A stretch of 64,000 bases of DNA, taken from assembly GCA_049999805.1 (NCBI GenBank), contig JBNGIO010006178.1, positions 195,055 to 259,054 on the forward strand, in the 5' to 3' direction. A model generated the notes under the pieces. It saw nothing but the letters and a program-made list of their open reading frames with translations, searched no databases and was not told where the DNA came from. Shown piece after piece: positions 33,931 through 43,901 of this stretch; within the stretch, counting starts at the first letter, position 1, and the number at the start of each line of letters is the position of its first letter. Source of the DNA: Folioceros fuciformis. Its lineage: Eukaryota > Anthocerotophyta > Anthocerotopsida > Anthocerotales. The position numbers and the translations under genes were made by a program.

Positions 33931-35402
33931 CCTACGCCACAGGGAACGGCGAGTTTCTGTTCTCCCACCGGAGGCTCCGGCCTCCGTGGACGAGGAGGAG
34001 GAGGCATGAGCCACTTTCGCTGCTGCAGTGGCGGGAGGCGTTTGATCCCGTGCTGGGGGCGGCGCCGGACGGGGGCGAGAAGGTGATCGACGTTGTGCGT
34101 AAGGGGGGCGTAGAGCATAGGATTAGGGCGGAGGTGTGGCCTTTTGTGCTTGGTGTATACGATTTTTCCAGCACTCGTGAGGAGAGGGACGCGGAGAAGG
34201 AGCGGAAGAAGGAGCAGTTTATGAAGTTGCGGGAGCTCTGTGCGGTGGCTCAGCAGTGTTTGGCGGACAGCTCCGGCTGCGGTGCCGGTGAGGGGGAGCC
34301 CAAGGCGAACGGCCAAGCTTCTGGCCCCGGGTCTGCTGGGCATGCCAATGAGAGTGACCTAGGCAGTGGCCCCCTTTCTGATGGATTGGAAGACCCTGAA
34401 GAAGCATGTGTGGAGGGGTCTGAGCCACCACATGTAGTAGACAGCGAGGTGCTGGTGGAAAGCAGCGTGGACGATGTTAGGTTGGATGCTGGTGTGGATG
34501 ACGTTGTTGAGCAGCCCAAGAGGAGCGCGCGTGAGGAGGCTCTTGCTGGCAATCTGGAAGTGCTAGGGAAGCACGATCCCAAGTGGGTGGTGAATACCGT
34601 GCTGGCTTTGGAGGATTTTGGTACGTGGCAGCGGATTATTCGTCTCGATGCCATCCGGATGAATTCCGACTGGCTTCCCTTCTCCCCCTCAGCAGCAAGT
34701 GTCACCCAGGACATGGCTGACGAGCTGGCCGACGCAGTGCAGTTGAAAGACACTGAGCATTTGGATGCAACTCGAAAGTATTTTGGTGCACGGCTGGTTG
34801 CGATTGTGGAGGCTTACACGCTTCACGATTCGGAAACAGGGTATTGCCAGGGCATGAGTGACTTGTTGGCCCCCTTCGTGGCTCTCATTGATGATGACTT
34901 CGAAGCCTTTTGGTGTTTTGTTAACTTCATGCAAGCTGCTCGGCACAATTTCAGGATGGATGAGACTGGAATACAACGTCAGTTGGATCTGGTTGCTCGC
35001 ATTCTAAGAGCTGGAGATCCAGAGCTGTATGAGCACTTGGTGAGAATAAGGTCGGAGGACTGCACATTCGTGTACCGGATGATCCTGGTTTTTCTTCGCA
35101 GGGAGCTTACTTTTGAGCAAAGCCTGGGTTTGTGGGAGGTGATTTGGGCTGACTGGGCGGTCCTGCGAAGGAATTCTGAGGCAAATGAAGGCTCAAAGTC
35201 GAGGACACCGGCTTCCAGTGATCTGCTCCTCTACACCATAGCTGCGGCTGTGCGGAACAAGAAGCAACATATTCTCGAGTATTGTCGAGGTATGGATGAC
35301 ATGCTTAAAGAGTGCAATGACATGGCTGGGCATCTGGACGTATGGGCACTTTTAGATGATGCTCGAGGTCTGGTGCGCTCGATACAAGAGAGGGTCCGAT
35401 GA
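33762..35402 (+). CDS. TBC-domain Rab GTPase-activating protein, TBC1D15-like
   Basis: A single-exon frame of 546 residues. TBC proteins switch off Rab GTPases in membrane traffic by supplying an Arg and a Gln finger. Visible: a hydrophobic N-terminal stretch (about 30-60, AVVVGVSVAAVAVVVLAYAT), which could be a membrane anchor; LSLLQWREAFDPVLG and GGVEHRIRAEVWPFVLGVYD (start of the TBC fold); a long acidic insert (about 165-270); IRLDAIRMN with the Arg finger near 298; GYCQGMSDLLAPFVAL with the Gln finger near 362; then FVYRMILVFLRRELTFEQSL. The residue after the Arg finger is Met-Asn rather than the usual Thr-Asp. The ATG at 33762 is the first in frame. A TTTCAG just after it leaves open a spliced leader with an earlier start. 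Confidence 0.88.
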   Translation: MSFQSNFFLARAVEAVNGVTGGALEHMTSSAASGALRSASAVVVGVSVAAVAVVVLAYATGNGEFLFSHRRLRPPWTRRRRHEPLSLLQWREAFDPVLGAAPDGGEKVIDVVRKGGVEHRIRAEVWPFVLGVYDFSSTREERDAEKERKKEQFMKLRELCAVAQQCLADSSGCGAGEGEPKANGQASGPGSAGHANESDLGSGPLSDGLEDPEEACVEGSEPPHVVDSEVLVESSVDDVRLDAGVDDVVEQPKRSAREEALAGNLEVLGKHDPKWVVNTVLALEDFGTWQRIIRLDAIRMNSDWLPFSPSAASVTQDMADELADAVQLKDTEHLDATRKYFGARLVAIVEAYTLHDSETGYCQGMSDLLAPFVALIDDDFEAFWCFVNFMQAARHNFRMDETGIQRQLDLVARILRAGDPELYEHLVRIRSEDCTFVYRMILVFLRRELTFEQSLGLWEVIWADWAVLRRNSEANEGSKSRTPASSDLLLYTIAAAVRNKKQHILEYCRGMDDMLKECNDMAGHLDVWALLDDARGLVRSIQERVR

Positions 35403-36814
35403 AAACCCTATTCTTTGCTACTCGGAATGTGCTGCCGGAGCGTGAATTTGTACATAGCTATGGGACGGTTCTTTCCTTCAAGTGGTTATGCACACTTGAA
35501 TGAAGCTTGACATTGCACCCAGCTGCACGCCTCGGAGTCTTCCACATAAATTGATTGCATTTGGCGGTCACAAACGTGTCGGTTTCTTGTTATTTTACTT
35601 TCTGCTGCAGTTATTCTTTTGTGCCACTGAAACAGAAAGGCACTGTGCATTCCACTACTACTAGATTAGAGTTCTTCAATTTCATCAGGTGCTGACCCGG
35701 GGAAAATTTATGCTGTGTGTCGTAGCACAGTGGATTCTCTGTGGCCATCCTTAATAACATCGTCCCCGAAACAGCTTTGGGTTGAACCAGATCTACAGTT
35801 ACGGCCGATGTGAAACTGAAGAGCCCCGGCTCACGTACTCCAGGCCTGTAGGCTCCTTTACTTGACTTCTACCCGCCAACACTCTACATCTGAGGTTCAC
35901 CAACTGTTGGATTTCAGGAAGAGCACTCTTCCTGACTCCTTTCAACAGTTGAATTGTTCTCGTGGCCTTCCATTCGTGGTGGAGGATGGATCTGCTTGCG
36001 GTAATCTCAGAATGTCTTGGACGTTCCGGCATCTGGATGTGATGGCTTGATGTGTAGAAAGTCTCTGCTCAATTTGCGAACTCGGTTATTGGAAGGCGGC
36101 TTCTCAGGAATGGCCTGATGAAGTCCGTTGCAGGCAGTGACCAGCTTGGATCCAAACCAATTGCGGCACCTTTCGTAATGGACGCCGTATGAAAGCTTGG
36201 ATTTCGTTCGCACGAGGAAGATATGGTGGAAGCTAGAGAAGATTGAACGTTGTTGAAATGAACTGGATCCTTCCATCAGGTCAGGCGTCCTCATCCTACG
36301 TCAGCCGCAATTCAGGTTCCTGAAGGGCGGCTTAGGTCAGCCTTGTTTCCAAAGTCTTAGGTCGTATCCTACCGAAAGCATTCGAACGGCACGAGATCCT
36401 TTCATCACCTACACATCGTGACCAGCAGGTTGTCCCAGTACGCGATAATACGCTGGGAACGCAGACCTTACACCCTGGACTGACGCGAATGTGCCGCAGT
36501 CGAGGTCGTCGGTAGATAGCATTGCCAGCCTTTCCTCGCCTGCACAGTCTCGTGCGGGTGTGATTCGGAAAAAGGACTTCGTGTGTCACTCTTCCCTACA
36601 GACTCTAACCGGTTGGACCATCTCAGGAGATAGTGTGGAGGTTCCAGCGCGCGAAGACGTCTTGAATCGAGAAGAATTGGACTCCATCCGCCAGAGACTT
36701 GTCACCTTGGCTGATGATCTGGCTACTGGCTGTTCATGAATTAGACGGCATTAAATCTCAACAACCTATCTACTCCCTTTTCTTGACTGTGAAAGCCTTA
36801 AAGCCGACTGTATA
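35403..36814. other. Intergenic, no recognised gene
   Basis: The first about 250 nt are probably TBC 3' UTR. Short frames exist on both strands (for example an 82-codon plus frame at 36491-36739), but they match nothing I know and overlap each other. Confidence 0.45.
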
Positions 36815-36885
36815 TAAGGCCGAGGCCAGGGAGACGCCATACCTGGAGACAGCCGCTGATCGGCCTTGCATAGCCGGCAGAACGT
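36815..36885 (-). pseudogene. Small fragment resembling the PPD4 5' end (third copy)
   Basis: On the plus strand, GGCCGAGGCCAGGGAGACGC and the following about 45 nt resemble the PPD4 start region at 30768-30830 (GGCCGAGGCCAGGGAAGACG) and its copy-2 counterpart at about 33247. It covers only the first few codons and the upstream edge. The match is short, so common origin is likely but not certain. Confidence 0.5.
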
Positions 36886-36889
36886 AGCG

Positions 36890-38720
36890 AGCAATGAAGT
36901 GTGTCTTTCGCTTCTTTGGCGTTTTATTTAACGTGGCCGCGGAGACACGTTACAACATGCGGAGCAGCGGCGCCCCGTATGGAATAGGTACCGGAGACGG
37001 CCTCGTACGCAATAGCGATACGACACGGACAAGTTCAATAATTTGGCCCGACGGTATAAATTGGAAGCTAAATATTTGATAATATTAATTTCCTACAATT
37101 GATTTTTTTCTCATATGGTATGATATCGGTTACAAAGTTCAAGGGAGTGTTTCATGTTAAGTAAGATTTTCTTGACTTGGGTTAGAGTTTCACCTTAATA
37201 ACATGTCCTACCTATATGTCTTCTATGGAATACCGATACGATCATATGCTATGTTACATAAAGTTTTGTCATTCTCCATACAGTCCGAAATTTTTGACAT
37301 AACAATCTTGCCCGCATCGGTGCGATGCGGCCATGGAAGGGTTCCGACCGAGGACAATAACGCATAGACACAAAATTTTTTCTACTCGCTATGGCCAGGT
37401 GGCGTGGAGCGTAGCAAGTATGAGTGCTTGGGAGGGTGCGGGGCAGGGAGCCGGGCGAGCGAGCGACTTTGCTGTAGGCCAAGGGAGCAGACGCGGGGGC
37501 CTGATTGGTGTAGGCCAAGCAATCAGGTGTAGGCCAAGTGAGCAAGGGAGTGGCACCCTCCCAGATTCTTCAGCCCGACCTTACACACAGCCGCAAACAT
37601 ATCCCCGCAAGCATCATCCCCTCTGGCGCCCACCAACCCGTAGCGCACCCCGAGCCTCGCCAGGCCTGGATCGTATTGGCTACGCTCCCACCCGCGAGTG
37701 TGCACACGTCATGCCCTCCAGGATGCTCTCCAGCTCCTCCCGGTTCATGCGCAAGCTACCCCCATGCTCCCCGGGCACCGCCTCTAAAACTGGCATGCCT
37801 AGTCGTGCCAAATGGTCGATCATTGCCACCGGCTCTATGCCCACTAGTTCTGCCCCACCCCCATCGCCCCGGCTCGCAACAAACCACCCCATTTCGAGAT
37901 GTTGTGCCAGGAACTTAAGAAAACCACAATGTCCCTTTCAGTCCATAAAGAGGTTAGAGATATTTAAAATAATTTGCTATACTGTGTATACCTAGGGTTG
38001 GATGACGTGACAAGGTAGAATAGAGAAATATTTCTCGGATGCCACAGAATATTCACGTATAAAATATGTATTAAAAAAAAAACATTAGTGTGTAGTCTAT
38101 ATCTGCATCGTATTCCATAGCCTTCCAGCCTTTTAGGGAATACCGATACGGTCAAGGGTTGTTGTCAAGGTTATTTTGCACCTCCAGTCCAAATGTTTTG
38201 GAATCATAAACCTGCCCACATCGGTACTTGGCAGCTATGGAATAGCGATACGGACAGGGGTTCTTTCATACATATTTAAGGGCGGGCGGTGTACCGTGCA
38301 AACATAAGGGACATAGGGTTTGTGCCAGTTTCAATCATAGGGTTTGTGCCCGTTTCAATCATAGGGCAGAAAGTAGGTGTCGGGACACCTACTTTCTTCC
38401 CTCCCTCACGTCCCAATACACTCACACTCACTTTTTTTTTAAGTTAGTTAGGACCCTATGACGGAGAGGGCGCACCCATAACCGATGAGGTTGATTGCGG
38501 CAAGTGTACTTAGGTATAGTATAGGAATTGCGGTAGGTTGATTGCGCAAGGTACAGTATAGGAATATTCCTAAGATACCATAGAATATTCACGTATAAAA
38601 TGTGTATTCCAAAAAAACATGACTCTGTTCGCATCGGTATTCCATAAGCAGCCATTTGGGCATCCCCAATAGAGACAATGCAGCCGTGTACTAAGGGTTA
38701 GAAAGTTTTCTTAACTTTTG
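36890..38720. other. AT-rich spacer with short dispersed repeats
   Basis: No gene is recognised. A motif close to GGAATACCGATACGGTCA recurs, sometimes inverted, near 36980, 37227, 37311, 38138, 38239 and 38632. A segment of about 85 nt at 38037-38122 (CAGAATATTCACGTATAAAA onward) is repeated at 38572-38651. A 25-nt direct repeat (AGGGTTTGTGCC then GTTTCAATCAT) sits at about 38318-38365. Confidence 0.6.
38368..38397. repeat. Perfect hairpin, 14-bp arms
   Basis: Arms 38368-38381 (AGAAAGTAGGTGTC) and 38384-38397 are exact reverse complements separated by two bases. It sits directly after the 25-nt direct repeat. Confidence 0.8.
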
Positions 38721-38728
38721 AACGGTTG

Positions 38729-39049
38729 TCAGATGTTTTTCTTTCTGACACGTTTGAGTCTCAAGACGTCGAAAGCTTGCCAGACCTAGTTGAGGAGGGG
38801 AAGAACTTCGGAAGCTCGCCAAACCTAGCTAAGGAGGGGAAGAACATCGGAAGCTCACCAGACCTAGCTGAGGAGGGGAAGAAAGTCGAAAGCTCACTAG
38901 ACCTAGCTGAGGAGGGAAAGAACGCCGTGTTTTGCAGATGGAGCGCAACGCGGTGGAGGCGAGTATTGCGAGACACACAACAGCTGGCGGAGGAGGTCCC
39001 AAGGAACCACGGGCAATGGTGCAGGGCAGGACGGCCGGTGGGGTGGTAA
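38729..39049 (+). pseudogene. Open frame with four 13-residue repeats, no start codon
   Basis: The frame has four tandem units of the type SSPDLAEEGKNIG (about 38775-38925, 39 nt each), each differing by a few residues. It then runs into an unrelated Arg/Trp-rich end. There is no in-frame ATG before the repeats. It is either a decayed exon or a minisatellite that happens to be open. No known family is recognised. Confidence 0.4.
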
Positions 39050-39396
39050 TGCGGATCGAAGTTCCGGGTCCAGCATCCCGCCAATGAGGAGGGTGCGGAA
39101 GCGGAGGCACGAGCTCTCTTACTGTGAGGTGTCCTCCTCTAGAGAGGAGAAGGATAACACGCCTATGCATCCACGGCGAGGTGCTGCCCGTGGCAGATAA
39201 GGGCGACGGGCAGTAGAAGGAAGCAGCAACGGGGTCAATGGCAGTCACGGACACCCTAGTGGATGCAGTACATACTTTGCACTACATCCTAGGCTTGGTG
39301 GAGTCGCTGGAAAGTAATGCCCTCTAGCGGGGGCAAAGATACTTGACTGTGCAGCAAATGTGGAGGCTGCTTCTCTCGTGGTAGGGATTGTGAGGT

Positions 39397-39525
39397 TTAG
39401 GGATGCATGTGGCGTGCAGGGTCTGGAGGTATAGGCAGGTTAGGGATGCATGTGGCGTGCAGGGTCTGGAGGTATAGGCAGGTTAGGGATGCATGTGGCG
39501 TGCAGGGTCTGGAGGTATAGGCAGG
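39397..39525. repeat. Exact 43-bp tandem repeat, three copies
   Basis: Units 39397-39439, 39440-39482 and 39483-39525 are identical by eye. Each starts TTAGGGATGCATGTGGCGTG and ends GGTATAGGCAGG. Lack of divergence means recent amplification or ongoing correction. Confidence 0.85.
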
Positions 39526-39811
39526 TTAGAGGCACTGGCCTTGGTGCTGCAGATATGGTGAACGTCTGGAATTTTTCCTGAATCTATTGTTGATAGACTG
39601 ATCTTGTAGGAGCAGCGCTAGTAGTATGTAGATGTTTTGTAGAAGGTGCTGTAGGTTGCCTTCCTACCTTTGTGGTCCAGCTTAACGAACTTGAACTTGA
39701 TGTTTTTTTGAACCCTGTAAGAGCAGCTTGCATATTTGGGTTCATAGCGTGCATGAGACGGGAAGAAAACGGGTCCGGAATTGGAATCGGTTAAGCGAGC
39801 ATTCTGAAACA

Positions 39812-40235
39812 TGGAGATCCAGAGCTTGGATGAGGAATTGGTTGTGAGGCTAGGGTCGGAGGACTGCCCATTCGTGTGCCGAATGATGGTGGTTTTTCTT
39901 GGCCGGGAGCTTACGGTTGAGCAAAGTCTGGGTTTATGGGAGGAGGTTTGAGCGGTCCTGCGAAGGAATTCTCAGGTAGATGTCCTCACAAAGTAGAGGA
40001 CACCGGCGTCCAGTGATTCGCTCCTCTGCAACATAAGCGGCTGTGCGGAACAGTAAGAAACGTGTTCTCAAATACTGTCGAGGAATAGATGACATACTCG
40101 AAGAGTCCAAGGACATGGCCCGCACCTTCAGATCATGCTCCAGGGCTGGTGCGCTCAGTACACAAGATTGTCAAGTGAACTCTGTTCTTTCCTACCTAGA
40201 ATGTCACTCTGCTGTCGAGCCATAACCTTGTTCTT
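39812..40235 (+). pseudogene. 3' half of a TBC gene, broken (third copy)
   Basis: The sequence parallels 35015-35430 of the intact TBC gene: GGAGATCCAGAGCTTGGATG, then the SEDC-FV-RM-VVFL-RELT-EQSLGLWEE stretch, then CRGIDDILEESKDMA. It runs through the stop codon into the 3' flank (AATGTCACTCTGCTG). About 12 nt are deleted after GGGAGGAGGTT, giving a TGA at 39949-39951, and several later stops are present. Confidence 0.82.
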
Positions 40236-40708
40236 GAAATATAGAATACATTATGATGTCTGTGCCATCTCGGTTGGTTTGCAACGTGAGGAGCTCCTGC
40301 ATTGCATCTGCATGCACACGCAAGAGAACGGAGGGGACCGAGGGAAGGGGCCTACGGGGAGGGATGTCAGAAAGTACAGTTGGAAAGCAACAATTAAACA
40401 AACGTAAGCCCTTGCGGAGCACCTCACTCTCTTCCGTGAGCTCATCTGCTATGGGGCCCTCGGGTACTGTGCTACCTGGAATTCGATCCCTAATGGAAGT
40501 TCCATTTACTTTTGTATATAATATCATTCGATCCTTTTGAGAGCGTGCGCAAGAGGCCGAACTTTACAAGGGGCGGGCACCTGGATGATTCTGGCTGACT
40601 CTGGGACGTCTCCTTGCCTTTTGTTGGCCTGTGCTGGTGCTGGTGCCGGTGTCGTACTGTAGGGAAGGCAGTAGCTGTAAAAAATTCTAGGAAGAGGGCA
40701 GCTGAGTC
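40236..40708. other. Intergenic between the TBC and PPR remnants
   Basis: No gene recognised. Short frames only. Confidence 0.4.
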
Positions 40709-40930
40709 ATGTGCGGGGGAGCAGTGAGCACCTACCTGGTAGATATATATGCAAAATGTGGCGAATTGGAAGATGCTGGAGGGGTTTGTAACAGTTTTGC
40801 CAGACAAGATGTGGCGTCATGTACAGCGAGGGTTCTATCACGAGGCGATTGTTCTGCAAGGGCAGATGGAGGAGGGCCACCTGACTCTTGCTGATTGTGT
40901 TCCTTCTTCTTGCCTTGTGAAGCTTACAGC
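40709..40930 (+). pseudogene. Pentatricopeptide repeat (PPR) gene fragment
   Basis: STYLVDIYAKCGELEDAGGV is close to the plant PLS-class PPR motif (LVDMYAKCG-LEDA). In a second frame it is followed by FYHEAIVLQGQMEEGHLTLA, the region that usually reads as the next P-type helix pair. One frameshift separates them, and no more repeats are found on either side. PPR proteins bind organellar RNA. This is a dead fragment of about 1.5-2 repeats. Confidence 0.7.
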
Positions 40931-41456
40931 AGCTCTCAGGTGGCCCTCCTCAAGGCAGCTCTCAGCTGCCTTGTGAAGCCAGCTGAGAAGCTACCCCTGG
41001 CGTATGGTGTCTTGCACACTCCCAGCTGTTTGGCAACGACGAATGTGCGGAACACGGTGAACGATACTGGTTGACTGCGATCACGTCAAGGGTTGAAAAG
41101 AGAGACACCGCTGTAAGGGATGGATATTGTGTGCTTCGATTCGAGGATGGTTGTTGCAGTTGGAAGACTGACAGTTAGAACAACAACAAACCGGCCACTG
41201 TAAACGTCTCACCTTGGCTGTAGATGGGTTTTGTTTGAGACAACGCCGGCCTCTGGTGGTCTGTGGACTGCATCACCCTACTTCAAGCGTCCAAGAGACC
41301 CCTGAAAATTTATCCTTCCACTAGAATCGGTTATCACTATACCAAACCGTGGCACGGACCGCTTGTCCAGTGCTGCTGCTAGATTACAGTCCTCCAATTT
41401 CATCAGAGAGACACATGACGAGACCACACTCAGAAGAATTCGAGCTGCCGGATTGT
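40931..41456. other. Intergenic with nested inverted repeats
   Basis: Just after the PPR fragment, AAGGCAGCT-CTC-AGCTGCCTT is a perfect 9-bp hairpin (about 40952-40972). The 16-bp segment 40869-40884 is the reverse complement of 40936-40951. The rest shows nothing recognisable. The last part is probably 3' UTR of the alpha-CT gene. Confidence 0.5.
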
Positions 41457-43901
41457 CTAATCGGCTGCGTGGTTGCCTCCGCTCACAGAATTCATAGACA
41501 TCGAGCTGTCAGATGCGTGATTGGGCGACGAGGTTCTCGAAATGACAGACTCTGTCGCCGTTTCAGACTCTGTGGCCACATCAGACTCTGTGGCCGTATC
41601 CACGGAACCCTCGGTTAGGACCTGGGCAGAACCATTAGAAACCGACTTGACATCGTTGTTCTCCTCTGTTGTGAGGTCTGATTTCTTCATGTTTCTCTTA
41701 ATGTGCGGATCTGCAGGCTCTCCTTCGTCAAACGCTCCCATTTTCCGGAACTTACCGACTCGTTGACTCATCAGGGTCTCAGGGTCCGTTTTCAAGAGTT
41801 CCTGCGACATTGTAACCAGTCAAACATGGCACAACGCAACGATATTTAAAACTTTTCCACACTAGGCATACAAATAGGAAACTCACGTGCATGTGCCGCA
41901 TGATGACAGCCTTGAGGGCCTTTGAAGTCGAAACGGGATCAGAATGGGCACCACCGAGAGGCTCCTAGAAAATAATACACAGATCAGTTCATACCCTGAA
42001 TCACCTCACGATAAACCTGTGGCAGGCTAACATTTCGAAGCTGGTAACTTACTGGAATAACCTCGTCTACTATGTCCAACTTGGCAAGCTCATGACTAGT
42101 AATGCGCAATGCCTCCGTGGCCTGCGTAGAATACCGGTTTGAGATCAATCTGGCAAGCCCCATGGACAGATGAGAGGAAAAGGGCGACAGAGTCCGTACT
42201 TGTCGCTGGAGCGTTCAAGTACCTGTGGGGCAGCATCTGCAGTCTTCCAGAGAATCGCGGCACAAGCTTCAGGGCTGCAGCACACATCCATGAAAGGTAA
42301 CTGAAGCCGTACAGCCAGATAGAACTCAAAATCCCTGGAAAATCAAATCTGGATCCACAGAGACAGCACCTGGCAACATAGTACACCGCATTCTCCAGCA
42401 TTAGCATCTTGTCGCAGCAGCCGATGGCAAGAGCACCCCCTGACCCGCCCTCTCCGATCACTGTAGTAATAATAGGGACTCTAAGGCCAAACATCTCTCT
42501 CAGATTGTGAGCTATCGCCTCACCCTGGCGAGGATCAAGAGGGAGCTCAGAAACTCATTACGAACCCCTTCTCAACTATAATCATGGACTGCCTTGCGGA
42601 CACGATTGTCTTGTCTCCTCTCTCATGAGCCCTTAAGCCAAAACAGCCTTACCTGCCCAAGTTCCTCAGCTGTAAGACCAGCATATGCCCCAGGGGTGTC
42701 AATAAAGCTCAAGATGGGGAAACCGTGATGATCAGCATGCCTCATGAATCGCAAAGCCTTCCGATAGCTGCACTCAGTCACAAAACGAGTCATATCAGAC
42801 ATTGAGACAAGAACTGGTACCACCTCTCGTTTGGATGAGACTCTCAGACTCGATGTTCACGCAAGCAAAAGTCGAATATGAAGGAGCTTCACCCGTTAGG
42901 TGTAGGCATAGCAAAGTTTCGGAAGATATTCTCCTTGGTATTACGGCCCTTTTGGTGGCCTATGAACATGAAGCTCATCCCTTCCATCTTCCCGATCCCG
43001 CAAACCAGAGCTGGATCGTCATAACCACCTCTGTCGCCATGAAGCTCCAGCCACTGAGCACAGCAAACAGAAATACACTCAAGATAATCCAAACCACAAG
43101 GGCAAAAGCTGAAAATGCCAAAGCACAAACAGCGAGATCCACCTTGTCCGTCATGTTCAAGACATGATCCAGAAAAGTGGGTCTGTTTGGATGCCTCGCA
43201 ACATTCAAACGCTGGACCGGTGTAAGGTGCGAGTACAAATCCCGACGAACCTGTTGCGCGCAGACCGATCGAGCAAATGGCCATGAGAAGTCACCTCTGC
43301 CAGAAGCACAAGATAACATGAACAAGATACCATTCCATCATCTCTAACCTGGTCATACTTCTGCTCCAGCTCCGCAATCTGCTGGCTAAAATCCATTCCC
43401 GTTGTATTCGCAAGCTCCCGCACCTGCAACTCCAATTCACCACACACAAGTCAGCCACAGCACAGATCCATCCCCGACGTTCACGTCCTAAAAAAAAAAC
43501 CTGGCGCTGCGCACCTCGTCGATCTTACTAGCCAGGTCCACCAAAGGCCGCTCGAACGGCAGAGTGACCAGCTTCGGCGGGTTCTGAAGCGGCTTGAAGC
43601 GCGAGAGGTAGGTGAGCGAGCCTTCCTCGCTGGAGCTCAATTTATCAGGCCAGGGGTACTCCGTCTCCTCGCTCCTCTTCCCCTTGCGAATCTTGGCATT
43701 GCCAGCTCTGACGGACAAGGACCGTGTCGTAGCTCTGCCGTCCGCGCACCCTGCCGGGAGCCTGGCAGCCAGGATCCTCGCCTGCCGGGCCACGACGCCA
43801 TTGCGCGAGCTTTGCAGCTCCCCCGCTGCTGCCGCTCTGCCGTGCTCCCCCCCGAGTGCCCCTGCCAACCCCGCGCGCAGAGCAGCCGCTGCGCAAGCCA
43901 T
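41457..43901 (-). CDS. CAC3: Plastid acetyl-CoA carboxylase carboxyltransferase subunit alpha
   Basis: Ten exons: 43901-43515, 43423-43349, 43250-43143, 43053-42893, 42767-42653, 42524-42370, 42274-42223, 42121-42053, 41964-41887 and 41801-41457. All phases close, 514 residues. With plastid-encoded accD it transfers CO2 from biotin to acetyl-CoA, making malonyl-CoA for fatty acid synthesis in the stroma. Residues 1-70 are Ala/Arg-rich, a transit peptide. The accA core follows: [100 protein letters not shown] and [11 protein letters not shown]. It ends with a Thr/Glu/Ser-rich tail ([17 protein letters not shown]) and is shorter than flowering-plant homologues (about 770), which have a long C-terminal extension. 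All core glycine motifs are intact. Confidence 0.95.

Noticed and set aside
33498-34343. 281-codon and 193-codon minus-strand frames over the TBC 5' part
   Set aside because: Antisense shadows of the GC-rich TBC start; Pro/Arg-rich, low complexity and not matching the PPD4 minus-strand gene.
39397-39525. Three evenly spaced repeats as a CRISPR-like array
   Set aside because: The copies are directly adjacent without spacers and the DNA is eukaryotic; this is a simple tandem repeat.
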